From positions 124,001 to 188,000 of the forward strand of contig NZ_JAJSSH010000009.1 of assembly GCF_021403115.1 (NCBI RefSeq): a stretch of DNA of 64,000 nucleotides, written 5' to 3'. Shown piece after piece: positions 8,836 through 17,621 of this stretch; the first letter of the stretch is position 1; the number at the start of each line of letters is the position of its first letter. Origin of the DNA: Sphingobium sufflavum (GTDB taxonomy: Bacteria > Pseudomonadota > Alphaproteobacteria > Sphingomonadales > Sphingomonadaceae). The position numbers and the translations under genes were made by a program. The notes under the pieces are model-generated. The model was not told where the DNA came from and made no database searches. It saw only the letters and a list, made by a program, of their open reading frames with translations.

Positions 8836-9393
8836 CTATTTCCGGGGTGCGATGGACTGGACCGCCGCCAGCGTGCCGCTGACATGCTCCTTATAATTCA
8901 GGTCGCTATGGACATAGGCGATGCGCCCCGACTTCGCGATGACATAGGATGTGCGGTTGGTCTTGCCCGCCAGCATCGGCCGTCCCTCGATGGGGGGCAG
9001 CGCCACGTCATAGCCCTTGATGATGTCCGGCCCGGCCGACGCCACGGCGAATTTGTCCCGGCATTCCTCCTTGGAGAAGCGGGCAAGCGTATCGACCGGA
9101 TCGTTCGACATGCCGATGATGGTCGCCCCGGCCTTGGCAAAGGCGTCGCTCTGGTCCGCAAACTCGCGCGCTTCCGCCGTGCAGCCGGTGGTGAAGGCGG
9201 CGGGGAAGAAATACAGGACGACCGGTCCCTTCTTCAGCGCGTCCGACAGGTGCAGGGTGAAGACCTTGCCGCCCTTTGCCCCGCGCGTGGTGAAATCGGG
9301 CGCCTTCGCCCCGACCGCCAGAGACGCGGATGCCGGTGCCGCCGCCAGCACGACCGCCGCCGTCATCGCGGCCAAACCCAATATAGTGCGCAT
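8836..9393 (-). CDS. Exported peroxiredoxin (AhpC/TSA, Prx5/BCP-like)
   Basis: 185 residues. A signal peptide ending ASASLA precedes a thioredoxin-fold peroxiredoxin with the active-site FTTGCTAEA; Cys71 is the peroxidatic residue, corresponding to TPGCTTEA of BCP. It would reduce peroxides in the periplasm. No second conserved cysteine pair is obvious: the only other cysteine visible is in the SKEECRDKF stretch, so resolving may use that cysteine or an external thiol. It is divergent from recF and heads a two-gene unit with the nuclease-like gene. Confidence 0.88.
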   Translation of the reverse strand: MRTILGLAAMTAAVVLAAAPASASLAVGAKAPDFTTRGAKGGKVFTLHLSDALKKGPVVLYFFPAAFTTGCTAEAREFADQSDAFAKAGATIIGMSNDPVDTLARFSKEECRDKFAVASAGPDIIKGYDVALPPIEGRPMLAGKTNRTSYVIAKSGRIAYVHSDLNYKEHVSGTLAAVQSIAPRK

Positions 9394-9487
9394 AATCCAC
9401 TCCCAATACAGCCGCCCCGACGCGCGTGTGCCACCCTAAGTGCCACGCCCCCCTTCCCTTGTCACGCGCGGGCGCATAGCAGGGCGC

Positions 9488-10570
9488 ATGCCTGTCGAGC
9501 GCCTCGCCCTTACCGACTTTCGCAATCATCGCGACGCGCTGATCCTGCCGGGCGCGGCGCTGCCCGCCAGCGCGATGATCGTGCTGACCGGGGACAATGG
9601 CGCGGGCAAGACGAATATATTGGAGGCCGTGTCGCTGCTCGCGCCCGGACGGGGCCTGCGCGGCGTGGCGCTGCGTGACATGGCGCGGCAGGACGGGCCG
9701 GGCGGTTTCGGTATAGCGGCGGATGTCGCGGGCGCGCGGATCGGCACCGGCACGCTGGCCGCGACGCCCGACCGGCGGCAGGTGCGCGTCAACGGCACGG
9801 CGGCGGCGGCCACCGCACTGGCGGAGCATCTGGCGATCAGCTGGCTGACCCCCGCCATGGACCGGCTGTTCATCGAAAGCCCCGGCGGGCGGCGACGCTT
9901 CCTCGACCGGCTGGTGCTGGCCCTGCGTCCCGACCATGGCACCCACAGCGCCCGTTATGAGGCCGCGATGCGCGCGCGCAACGCGCTGCTGGCGGAGGAA
10001 CGCCCCGCCGACCCCGAATGGCTGGCCGCGCTGGAGGCGCAGATGGACGCCCATGGCCATGCCATCGACATGGCGCGGCGGCATGTGCTGGCGCGGCTGG
10101 GTCAGGTTCTGGGCCAGACGGACGAGGATATATTCGCCCGGCCCCGGCTGGCGCTGGACGGCTGGACCGGGGCGCCAGGCGCGCTCGCCGCCGCCCTGCG
10201 ATCCGGCCGGGGCCGTGACGCGGGCGCCGGACGCACGTTGACCGGGCCGCACCGCGCCGACCTCATCGTCACCCATGCGGACAAGGGACAGGCCGCCGCG
10301 CTCTGTTCCACGGGTGAGCAGAAGGCGCTGCTTCTCTCCCTCATCCTCGCCCATGCCGCCATCGTCGGCGGCGACACCGGACGGCCGCTGGTTGTCCTGC
10401 TGGACGAGGTCGCGGCCCATCTCGACCCGGCGCGGCGAATCGCACTGTTCGACCGGCTGCGCGCCACCGGTGGGCAGGTGTGGATGACCGGCACGGAAGC
10501 CGCCCTGTTCGACGGCATCGGTGCGGCCGCACGGTTCATCGTCGATGAAGGGCAGGTCGTCGCAGGATAA
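9488..10570 (+). CDS. recF: DNA replication and repair protein RecF
   Basis: 360 residues, normal for the family. Walker A is GDNGAGKTNILEA (about residues 36-48) after the characteristic LTDFRNHRDA start, the signature region SPGGRRRFLDRL follows, and Walker B is LVVLLDEVAAHLD near the C-terminus. RecF is an SMC-like ATPase that loads RecA at gaps with RecO and RecR. ATG 9488 is chosen because the extra residues from 9440 are not RecF-like. It is not next to dnaN or gyrB here, as is common in alphaproteobacteria. Confidence 0.95.
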   Translation: MPVERLALTDFRNHRDALILPGAALPASAMIVLTGDNGAGKTNILEAVSLLAPGRGLRGVALRDMARQDGPGGFGIAADVAGARIGTGTLAATPDRRQVRVNGTAAAATALAEHLAISWLTPAMDRLFIESPGGRRRFLDRLVLALRPDHGTHSARYEAAMRARNALLAEERPADPEWLAALEAQMDAHGHAIDMARRHVLARLGQVLGQTDEDIFARPRLALDGWTGAPGALAAALRSGRGRDAGAGRTLTGPHRADLIVTHADKGQAAALCSTGEQKALLLSLILAHAAIVGGDTGRPLVVLLDEVAAHLDPARRIALFDRLRATGGQVWMTGTEAALFDGIGAAARFIVDEGQVVAG

Positions 10571-10695
10571 GGAACTTCTTCATACCGCACCGCACAACTC
10601 ACCCCATCGCCCAATCGTTTCGCCGCTGATCCATTTCTTTTCACCGGCCTGCCGGGCATCCAGCCTCCAAGAAAAAGGTGGGGTCGCATTTCCCG

Positions 10696-11223
10696 ATGAT
10701 GAAGTTCAAAGGCGCGCTGTTCGCGCTTGCTCTGACGTTCAGCCTGGTTATGGGCGGCCTGTTCGCAGGCACCCCTGCACAGGCGGCCAGTGGTGGCGTC
10801 CTGCAATGCGCGCCCTTCGCGCGGCAGGTGTCGGGCATCCAGCTTTTCGGTCGGGCCGCCAACTGGTGGCATGACGCCGCCGGCAAATATCTGCGCGGCA
10901 CCCTGCCCCAGGTCGGCTCCGTCCTCTCCTTCGCCGCATCGCGCGCCATGCCCGCCGGTCATGTCGCCATGGTCAGCAAGGTCGTCAGCGACCGCGAAGT
11001 CCTCCTCACCCACGCCAACTGGTCCTATCGCGGCGGTATCGAGCGTGATGTGCGCGCCGTCGATGTCTCGGCAGCGGGCGACTGGAGCAGCGTGAAGGTC
11101 TGGTACGGTCCCATCGGCAATCTGGGCCTGCGCCCCAATGTCGCCAACGGCTTCATCTATGCCGCCGCCGCGCCTGCCCCCGCCCTGCCCGTCAGCGGCG
11201 TTCAGATGGCCTCGCTGCGCTGA
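10696..11223 (+). CDS. Secreted CHAP-domain amidase/peptidase (copy 1)
   Basis: 175 residues. The signal peptide ends GTPAQA. The mature protein is a CHAP (NlpC/P60-like) domain with the catalytic Cys in LQCAPFARQ and His in GHVAMVS, followed by THANWS. CHAP proteins cut peptidoglycan peptides or amide bonds in the periplasm. The start is ATG 10696 or 10699, with GGTGGGG at 10677-10683 as a distant ribosome site. It is a paralogue of the next gene and may have its own promoter. Its role is probably wall remodelling; the substrate cannot be told from sequence. Confidence 0.85.
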   Translation: MMKFKGALFALALTFSLVMGGLFAGTPAQAASGGVLQCAPFARQVSGIQLFGRAANWWHDAAGKYLRGTLPQVGSVLSFAASRAMPAGHVAMVSKVVSDREVLLTHANWSYRGGIERDVRAVDVSAAGDWSSVKVWYGPIGNLGLRPNVANGFIYAAAAPAPALPVSGVQMASLR

Positions 11224-11356
11224 ACAGCGCATATTTGTCACGGCTCATCATGCTGAGCGGACAATCCTAATTCATTAACCAAAGCCGTTAAGCCCGTTTC
11301 GACCTCTTGGCTGTACCTCCCGTCGCGGGACATCACACGCGACCAAGGGAGTTGCC

Positions 11357-12076
11357 GTGCGGATCGTGAAACGCCTGATTCGGGGCGTCGCCGTGCCTTT
11401 GTTGGCAATGGGCATCATCATATCGCCGTCGCTGGCGGCGGACGTGCTGCAATGCGTGCCCTATGCGCGCGAACTGAGCGGCATCCGCATCCATGGCGAC
11501 GCCTGGACCTGGTGGAATCAGGCCGAGGGGCTGTACCGGCGCGGCAACGAGCCGAAGCCGGGCGCGGTCATCGCCCTCGCCAACACCGACGCCATGCCGC
11601 TGGGCCATGTCGCCGTCGTCTCCCGCGTGGTGGACGACCGGCGCATCCTGCTGCGCCACGCCAATTGGTCCGGGCCCGGCCTGATCGAGCGGGACGTGCT
11701 GGCCATCGACGCCTCGGCGGAGAATGACTGGAGTCAGGTGCGGATCTGGTGGGGTCAGGGGCAACAGATGGGCGCGCGCCTCAACCCCGTGAACGGCTTC
11801 ATCTACCCCCGGACCGTCAACCAGCGCGCTGTCTATGCGGCGACGCAAGCGGAGAGGGATGAGGGTGAGGATGACGCACCGACCGGCCACTTTGCAAAGC
11901 CAGTGGTCGTGGCGCAGCGCGACACCCTACCCCGGCCTTCCGGCGACCGGCCCCGGCTGACCATCGATCCGGCCCTGTTCCGCATGGCGCGCGATTCGTC
12001 GGTCACGACCGGCAGACCCAACCGGACGCTGGCGATGATCGTGCGCGAGGTAAAGCGCGAGGCGCGACTGAACTAA
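11357..12076 (+). CDS. Secreted CHAP-domain amidase/peptidase (copy 2)
   Basis: 239 residues from a GTG start with AAGGGAG upstream (11345-11351). The signal peptide ends SPSLA. The CHAP domain keeps Cys (LQCVPYARE) and His (GHVAVVSRV) and shares the ELSGIRIHG and HANWSGPG pattern with the preceding gene. Unlike copy 1 it has a C-terminal extension of about 80 residues rich in Pro and Arg, possibly disordered or wall-binding. The two copies are adjacent but separated by 133 bases, indicating an old tandem duplication. Confidence 0.87.
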   Translation: MRIVKRLIRGVAVPLLAMGIIISPSLAADVLQCVPYARELSGIRIHGDAWTWWNQAEGLYRRGNEPKPGAVIALANTDAMPLGHVAVVSRVVDDRRILLRHANWSGPGLIERDVLAIDASAENDWSQVRIWWGQGQQMGARLNPVNGFIYPRTVNQRAVYAATQAERDEGEDDAPTGHFAKPVVVAQRDTLPRPSGDRPRLTIDPALFRMARDSSVTTGRPNRTLAMIVREVKREARLN

Positions 12077-12086
12077 GGCCGCGGGG

Positions 12087-12110
12087 AGGCCCTGCCGAAC
12101 GGGCCTTTCC
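12087..12110 (+). terminator. Weak hairpin after the second CHAP gene
   Basis: AGGCCC (12087-12092) pairs with GGGCCT (12101-12106), followed by only three T. It lies 10 bases past the stop and may act as a terminator. Confidence 0.4.
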
Positions 12111-12132
12111 CTCCGCGATCACAATTGGCGGG

Positions 12133-12172
12133 ACCGCCACACCGGCGGCACCGCCACACCGGCGGCACCGCC
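12133..12172. repeat. 17-bp tandem repeat, two copies plus part of a third
   Basis: ACCGCCACACCGGCGGC occurs at 12133-12149 and 12150-12166, then starts again. It lies between convergent genes and each copy can form a small GC hairpin. Confidence 0.85.
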
Positions 12173-12181
12173 CCTTGCGGC

Positions 12182-12505
12182 TTATTCGCCTGCGGGCTGG
12201 TCCTTATCGGCTGCGGCTGCGCCTGCCTCTGCGCCCGCATCCGCCGCGCCGTCAGCGCCCTCAGCCACATCCTCGAACCATGCCTCGACCGGGCCGGACA
12301 GCTTCAGCGTCATCGGCTGGCCATGGCGGTCCCGGCTCTTGCCCGCGGCGACCCGCACCCAGCCTTCCGACAGGCAATATTCCTCCACATCGGTCCGCAC
12401 CCGGTCCTTGAACCGGATGCCGATGCCCCGCTGGAGCACCTCCAGATTGAAATGCGGGCTGCGCGGGTTGGTCGACAGGCGATCGGGTGGGGTATCGGTG
12501 CTCAT
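12182..12505 (-). CDS. DUF3297 family protein
   Basis: 107 residues. The first 75 match DUF3297 (RLSTNPRSPHFNLEVL, GIGIRFK, VEEYCLSEGWVRVAAG, MTLKLSGPVEAWFE). This is a small cytoplasmic family of unknown function, sometimes mislabelled glutathione peroxidase. The C-terminal 30 residues are an Ala/Asp/Glu-rich tail. It is monocistronic as far as can be seen and divergent from the outer-membrane beta-barrel gene. Confidence 0.85.
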   Translation of the reverse strand: MSTDTPPDRLSTNPRSPHFNLEVLQRGIGIRFKDRVRTDVEEYCLSEGWVRVAAGKSRDRHGQPMTLKLSGPVEAWFEDVAEGADGAADAGAEAGAAAADKDQPAGE

Positions 12506-12873
12506 CCCGCCCGGTTAGCGCCTTGGCCCCCGTGCCGTCAACAAAAGCGGCGCCAATCGCTTCCCACCCATTTGGTTCCGGCCCCCGACACTTTTTGGCG
12601 CGGCGCGGCACGCCATGCTGCGCCGCACGATATGTCGAACTATTGCTGCCCCGCAAAAGCGCAGGAAGACCATGGCCTTGGCCCCTGCCCAGACGGCCCG
12701 CGCACCCGAAATCGGCGCAGGGCACTGTTGCTCATGCGTCACGCTCGCCCCGGCCAACGCGGGATGCGCCCGCACCGCCTGCAACTCCTTCCGCCCAGCC
12801 CGGTTTTGCACCGCGTAACCGCCGACGGTTCCCAAGGGGGAACGCACCGGACAAGAGTAGAGAAAGGGACATC
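12506..12873. other. Intergenic region between divergent genes
   Basis: 368 bases between the DUF3297 and outer-membrane protein starts. It must contain both promoters, but I cannot pick convincing hexamers. No gene, RNA or repeat is seen. Confidence 0.5.
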
Positions 12874-13728
12874 ATGCAGCGCAAGACAACCATCATGGCC
12901 GCGCTGGCCACCGCCACCATGCTGGCCGCGGCGCCCGCCATGGCGCAGGACACCGGCGAGCGCGCCACCCATTTCAACGGCTTCTACATCGGCGCCGGTG
13001 GCGGCTATGACGTGCAGAGCACCGGCGACGGGACGGTCGAGTTCGACACCGACCGCAACGGCAATTACGACAACACCGTGCTCAACGCCGGCGGCGGCAA
13101 CGCCTTTGCCCCCGGCTTCTGCGACGGCTTTCCCCGCTCCAACACCCCGTCCAACCCGCCTCCGGGCTGTAAGGGCGACAAGGACCGCGGCGAATATTTC
13201 GGCCGCATCGGCTATGACCGCCGCATGGGCAATTTCGTCCTCGGCGCCGTGCTGGAAGGCGGCAAGACCGACGCCGTCGACCGCACCACCGCGTTCAGCG
13301 GCACACCCCATAACTACAGCTTCACGCGCGGCGTGGACTGGATGGCGGCGGCCCGTCTGCGCGCGGGCTATACGCCCAATGGCGGCATCCTGTTCTACGC
13401 CACCGGCGGCGGCGTCTATGCCAATATGAAGCATGGCTTCTTCACCACCAACACCACCTCCACCTTCACCCAGCAGGGCAGCGACGACGCCTGGGGCTAT
13501 CAGGCGGGCGGCGGTATCGAGGCGATGGTGACGAAGCAGATCAGCATTGGCCTGGAATATCTCTACACCGACATCAACGACGACAAGACGTTCGTCACCG
13601 CCGTCACCCCGGCCAGCATTGCCAACCCGACCGGCGTTCCCTTTGGCACGGGCGGCACCAACCTGCGCCCCCGCGACCAGAGCTTCAACTATCATGCGAT
13701 TCGCGGCACGGTGAATTTCCGCTTCTGA
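12874..13728 (+). CDS. Outer-membrane beta-barrel protein (OmpW/Opa-type porin-like)
   Basis: 284 residues from ATG 12874, with AGAAAGGG upstream. The signal peptide ends APAMA. The mature chain has alternating aromatic/polar strands, the opening NGFYIGAGGGYD typical of small outer-membrane beta-barrels, and ends on RGTVNFRF with a terminal Phe as recognised by the Bam machinery. An inserted loop with two cysteines (GFCDGF, GCKGDK) may be disulfide-bonded outside the cell. Function beyond outer-membrane protein cannot be set. A strong terminator follows. Confidence 0.88.
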   Translation: MQRKTTIMAALATATMLAAAPAMAQDTGERATHFNGFYIGAGGGYDVQSTGDGTVEFDTDRNGNYDNTVLNAGGGNAFAPGFCDGFPRSNTPSNPPPGCKGDKDRGEYFGRIGYDRRMGNFVLGAVLEGGKTDAVDRTTAFSGTPHNYSFTRGVDWMAAARLRAGYTPNGGILFYATGGGVYANMKHGFFTTNTTSTFTQQGSDDAWGYQAGGGIEAMVTKQISIGLEYLYTDINDDKTFVTAVTPASIANPTGVPFGTGGTNLRPRDQSFNYHAIRGTVNFRF

Positions 13729-13753
13729 TCCGATCGGCGCGTGGCGCAACAGG

Positions 13754-13784
13754 GGGCGGTCGCAGCGATGCGATCGCCCTTTTT
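13754..13784 (+). terminator. Intrinsic terminator after the outer-membrane protein gene
   Basis: GGGCGGTCGCA (13754-13764) pairs with TGCGATCGCCC (13769-13779) with one G-U pair and a four-base loop, followed by TTTTT (13780-13784). It lies 25 bases past the stop codon. Confidence 0.88.
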
Positions 13785-13953
13785 GCTGCGCGCATTTTCT
13801 GTGATTGCCCCAGCCCAACGCCGGAACCGCTGTCACAATATGGGGTTAGAGCGTTTGCCAAACAGATGGCTGGAGCAGCCGGACCGATGCAATCGGATCG
13901 GAATCGGCTCTGGCATGCCATAACCCACCCGCGCCGCGAGGATTTCGACACCC

Positions 13954-14334
13954 ATGCCGAACCGCCCGTCACCCGTGCCCATGGCCCTGTGGCTGGGCGT
14001 CGCCGCCAGCCTTCTCCTACCCGCGGCGCCCGCCGTCGCTCGCGATCCCGGCGGCGCAAGAACGGCAGCCGCAAAGCGCGCCGCCGCCCGGCTGGTCGAG
14101 CAATATCGCAAGGCGCGCCTGCACAGCGAATGGAGCGGCCCCGTCGATGCCCATGCACACCGCGAGGCGCCGCCTGCGGATGGAACCGCCACCCTCGTCG
14201 CCGCATCGGGCACGGCCCGCCCCGGCACCTGCTGGGACTGCGCCTATACCGTAAAGCCCGTCCGGCAATTTCGGCCGGGCGACATGACGTTCACGTTCCG
14301 GCCCGTCGGCGGCACCCTCAACTATCATTTCTAG
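13954..14334 (+). CDS. Small secreted hypothetical protein
   Basis: 126 residues with a signal peptide (MALWLGVAASLLLPAAPAVA). The mature part begins with a basic Ala/Arg helix, has a Cys-x-x-Cys pair (CWDC) and ends with aromatic beta-like sequence (MTFTFRPVGGTLNYHF). I do not recognise the family. The final pattern hints at a small beta-rich periplasmic domain. No ribosome site is obvious. Confidence 0.55.
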   Translation: MPNRPSPVPMALWLGVAASLLLPAAPAVARDPGGARTAAAKRAAARLVEQYRKARLHSEWSGPVDAHAHREAPPADGTATLVAASGTARPGTCWDCAYTVKPVRQFRPGDMTFTFRPVGGTLNYHF

Positions 14335-14360
14335 AGTGCGATGACTTTTCCTTGAATCAT

Positions 14361-14431
14361 CATTGCGAGCGCGGCGACCCGCAGTAGATTGGTTGGGCTT
14401 CGCCCGCCTGCGGCTCGCCGCGCTCGCAATG
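14361..14431. repeat. Interspersed repeat with perfect 17-bp inverted arms
   Basis: CATTGCGAGCGCGGCGA (14361-14377) and its exact complement (14415-14431) flank a short core containing GGTTGGGCTTCGCCC. The same core appears inverted at 24.8 kb, and the CATTGCGAGCG edge at 28.0 kb. It resembles a small non-coding interspersed repeat of the genome. Confidence 0.75.
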
Positions 14432-14532
14432 ACGAGGTTGTGGATCTCACATCATACGCTTCAGGCGCGGCCATTTCCAGACGCACACCCGCCAGCAAGA
14501 AAGGCGGCCCCTGCGGACCGCCCTCCCCATCC

Positions 14533-14928
14533 TCAGCGACAGATGCGCACCGGCACCCGGCCATCGTAACGGCTCCACCGCCACTCGGTCCAGCACCGCT
14601 CACGGCCCCGCCAGTTGCCATTGCCCCGCCAGCCGCTGTCCCCGCGCCAGCCGCGACGGTCGCCATAGCCCCATCCGCGCCGATCCCCGCCGCGCCAGTT
14701 ATCGCGATACCCGTCGCGATAGCGCCCGTCCCGATAGCGCCCATCGCCGTACCGATAGCCGTCATCCCGCCAGCCGACATTCTGATAGCCGCCATAGCCG
14801 GTGCCGACACCCACATAAACCTGCGTGCGCGCTGCGGCCGGGGCCGCCGTCACGGCGCCCGTACCCGCCAGCGCGAGCGCGATGCCGAACATCATAGTTT
14901 TGCGTGGAAACTGCCCAAAGAACTGCAT
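14533..14928 (-). CDS. Secreted Gly/Arg/Trp/Tyr-rich protein
   Basis: 131 residues from ATG 14928, with GGAGGA upstream. A signal peptide ending APAAA is followed by about 60 residues of DGRYRDGRYRD and GWRGDSGWRGN-like repeats, then a short C-terminal part with two cysteines (RERCWTEW and RICR) that could pair. Proteins of this composition are common in sphingomonads and other proteobacteria as small secreted proteins of unknown role. It is highly basic in its repeat region. Confidence 0.7.
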   Translation of the reverse strand: MQFFGQFPRKTMMFGIALALAGTGAVTAAPAAARTQVYVGVGTGYGGYQNVGWRDDGYRYGDGRYRDGRYRDGYRDNWRGGDRRGWGYGDRRGWRGDSGWRGNGNWRGRERCWTEWRWSRYDGRVPVRICR

Positions 14929-15070
14929 GGCCTCATCCTCCATTTGCCTGTGCGGGCGATGCTGGACGAAAGACCGTCACCGCCGCGACATGCAGGAGAG
15001 AATGGCCCATGCCCTCTGAACCGGGCGCGAATGGATGGTTAATAAGGGGTTCAGCGCCGCAAGGCCGGGG

Positions 15071-15427
15071 TCAGGCCGCCGGGACGGGACCAAAGCGATT
15101 GTCCCCGCGCGTCCCCTCCAGACACATGAACAGCAGCACGATCAGCCCACCGACGAACGGGATGAGGTTGAGCAGGACGAACCAGCCCGACCGATCCTGA
15201 TCGTGGAAACGGCGGACCTGTATCGCGACAAGCGGGATCAGCAGGACGATCTGCACCAGCGCCCTGAGCGAATAGGCCGCCGTCCAGCCATCGCCGCCCG
15301 ACAGCCTGACGAACGGCACGACAAGGACCGCAATCAGCAGATAGAGCAGGAACAGCGCCAGCTGGAACATCCAATATTGCATGCGCTGCGACCGCCCGTT
15401 GAAGTCGGCAGAACGCCGCAGCGCCAT
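15071..15427 (-). CDS. DUF805 family inner-membrane protein
   Basis: 118 residues from ATG 15427, which has an excellent GGAAGGGG ribosome site. Longer starts at 15442 or 15469 would run into the terminator hairpin after typA and are rejected. DUF805 features: SADFNGRSQRMQYWMF at the N-terminus, three or four membrane helices, the RRFHDQDRSGW motif, and the ending GTRGDNRFGPVP. The function of the family is unknown. It lies downstream of typA on the same strand but behind a hairpin. Confidence 0.9.
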   Translation of the reverse strand: MALRRSADFNGRSQRMQYWMFQLALFLLYLLIAVLVVPFVRLSGGDGWTAAYSLRALVQIVLLIPLVAIQVRRFHDQDRSGWFVLLNLIPFVGGLIVLLFMCLEGTRGDNRFGPVPAA

Positions 15428-15445
15428 CGCCACCCCTTCCATAAG

Positions 15446-15484
15446 GAAACTCCCCCAAATCACCGTCATGGTGACTTGGGGGAG
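15446..15484 (-). terminator. Intrinsic terminator after typA
   Basis: A 15-bp stem (15450-15464 with 15470-15484, one G-U pair, five-base loop) lies 33 bases after the typA stop. On the minus strand it is followed by TTTCC. A T tract this short makes it a moderate terminator. Confidence 0.65.
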
Positions 15485-15517
15485 GCTATTCCTATTCCTT
15501 ACGGGTGCAAGGGGCGA

Positions 15518-17356
15518 TTATGCCGCCTCCGCGCTCCGCTTCATGCGCTTGCGCTCGTTCGGGTCGAGGAACCGCTTGCGCAGGCGGATGTTCTTGGGCG
15601 TGACTTCGACCAGCTCGTCATCGTCGATATAGGCGATCGCCTGCTCCAGCGTCAGCTTCCACGGCGGGGTCAGGCGAACGGCGTCGTCCTTGCCGCTGGC
15701 GCGGAAGTTGGTCAGCGCCTTCGACTTCATCGGGTTGACTTCCAGATCGTCCGGCTTGGCGTTCTCACCGATAATCATGCCTTCGTAGAGCGCCTCACCC
15801 ACGCCGACCATCAGCACGCCACGCTCTTCGAGCGGACCGAGCGCATAGGCATTGGCCTCGCCCGCGCCGTTGGAGATCAGGACGCCATTCTTGCGGCCCT
15901 CGATCTTGCCCTTGTGGGGACCATACTTCTCGAACAGCCGGTTCATGATGCCCGTGCCGCGCGTGTCGGACAGGAATTCGCCATGATAGCCGATCAGGCC
16001 GCGCGACGGGGCGGAGAAGGTGATGCGGGTCTTGCCGCCACCGGACGGACGCATGTCGGTCATCTCGGCCTTGCGGATGTTCATCTTCTCGACGACCGTG
16101 CCGGAGAATTCGTCATCGACGTCGATCATGACGGTTTCATACGGCTCGGTGCGGTTGCCCGCCTCGTCCGTGCCGAACAGCACGCGGGGACGCGAAATGC
16201 CCAGTTCGAAACCCTCGCGGCGCATCGTCTCGATCAGCACGCCCAGCTGAAGCTCGCCACGACCGGCGACTTCGAAGCTGTCCTTGTCCGCCGATTCCGT
16301 CACCTTCACGGCGACGTTGGATTCGGCTTCGCGGAACAGGCGGTCGCGGATCATGCGGCTCGTCACCTTGTCGCCTTCACGGCCCGCCATCGGCGAATCG
16401 TTCACGGCAAAGCGCATCGACAGCGTCGGCGGGTCGATCGGCTGGGCCTGAATCGGAACCGAAACGCTGGTGTCCGCGATGGTGTTCGCCACGGTCGCGA
16501 CGGCCAGACCGGCAAGCGAGATGATGTCACCCGCCTGCGCCTCGTCCACCGGAACCCGCTCCAGGCCGCGGAACGACATGATCTTGGACGCACGGCCGGT
16601 CTCGATGACCTTGCCGTCCGAATCCAGCGCATGGATCGCCTGATTGACCTTCAGCTTGCCCGACGTCACGCGGCCCGTCAGCACGCGGCCGAGGAAGTTG
16701 TCGCGGTCGAGCAGCGTCACGAGGAAGGTGAAGGGCGCGTCCACGTCCAGCGCCGGCGGCGGCACATGGTCGACGATCTTCTGGAACAGCGGGGTCAGCG
16801 TGCCCTCGCGGCGCGTCGCGTCCTCGCTGGCGTAGCCGTTACGGCCCGACGCATAGAGCACGGGGAAGTCGAGCTGCTCGTCGCTGGCGTCCAGCGACAC
16901 GAACAGGTCGAACACTTCGTCCAGCACTTCCTGAATACGCTCGTCCGGGCGGTCGACCTTGTTGACTACCACGATGGGCTTGAGGCCGAGGGCGAGGGCC
17001 TTGCCGGTCACGAACTTCGTCTGCGGCATCGCGCCTTCCGACGAATCGACCAGCAGGACGACGCCGTCGACCATGGACAGGATGCGCTCGACTTCACCGC
17101 CGAAGTCGGCGTGACCGGGCGTGTCGACGATGTTGATGCGGACGGCTTCCGTCGCGCCGGGCGGGGTCCACTCGACCGATGTCGGCTTCGCCAGGATGGT
17201 GATCCCGCGTTCCTTTTCCAGATCGTTGGAATCCATGGCGCGCTCTTCGATGCGCTGGTTCTCGCGAAAGGTGCCGGACTGGCGGAAAAGCTGGTCGACC
17301 AATGTGGTCTTGCCATGATCGACGTGCGCGATGATCGCGATATTACGCAGGGACAT
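15518..17356 (-). CDS. typA: Ribosome-associated translational GTPase TypA/BipA
   Basis: 612 residues. The start is at MSLRNIAI, where the family begins. GTPase motifs: G1 [11 protein letters not shown]3 [10 protein letters not shown] and G4 NKVDRP; then the EF-Tu-like domain II, EF-G-like domains and the TypA C-terminal domain ending in the basic [14 protein letters not shown] stretch. TypA binds 70S ribosomes and helps translation or ribosome assembly under stress such as cold. It is divergent from the dioxygenase gene and ends at a hairpin terminator. Confidence 0.97.
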   Translation of the reverse strand: MSLRNIAIIAHVDHGKTTLVDQLFRQSGTFRENQRIEERAMDSNDLEKERGITILAKPTSVEWTPPGATEAVRINIVDTPGHADFGGEVERILSMVDGVVLLVDSSEGAMPQTKFVTGKALALGLKPIVVVNKVDRPDERIQEVLDEVFDLFVSLDASDEQLDFPVLYASGRNGYASEDATRREGTLTPLFQKIVDHVPPPALDVDAPFTFLVTLLDRDNFLGRVLTGRVTSGKLKVNQAIHALDSDGKVIETGRASKIMSFRGLERVPVDEAQAGDIISLAGLAVATVANTIADTSVSVPIQAQPIDPPTLSMRFAVNDSPMAGREGDKVTSRMIRDRLFREAESNVAVKVTESADKDSFEVAGRGELQLGVLIETMRREGFELGISRPRVLFGTDEAGNRTEPYETVMIDVDDEFSGTVVEKMNIRKAEMTDMRPSGGGKTRITFSAPSRGLIGYHGEFLSDTRGTGIMNRLFEKYGPHKGKIEGRKNGVLISNGAGEANAYALGPLEERGVLMVGVGEALYEGMIIGENAKPDDLEVNPMKSKALTNFRASGKDDAVRLTPPWKLTLEQAIAYIDDDELVEVTPKNIRLRKRFLDPNERKRMKRSAEAA

Positions 17357-17621
17357 GTGATGCCTTTGGGATATGAGGGCCTCCGCTGACATGACGCCGC
17401 GCAGAGGTTTCGGGCGCGCCCTTAGCAGAATATCTCCGGCGCAGGAAGAGCCGCACGCCACACTTCCGCGTGAAGGACGGGACAAGCCGCCCCGCCGTCC
17501 CCGCATGCGGCGACCGATGGACCGCTCCGGCCCCGTCGCCCATCCCGTCCTGCCGACTTATATTCCGGTTACAGCAATGTGCCCTCTGGCGCGGCGCACC
17601 GCCCGTCCTAATGTCCTGTGC

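Noticed and set aside
11275..11291. TTAA-N9-TTAA upstream of the second CHAP gene as a CtrA site
   Set aside because: The spacing is nine, whereas CtrA sites need seven, so it does not fit.
12133..12172. CRISPR-like array
   Set aside because: Two direct copies of 17 bases with no spacers, and no cas genes in the window.
15035..17389. Open frame of 784 codons antisense to typA
   Set aside because: Its translation has no domain and is a mirror of typA.
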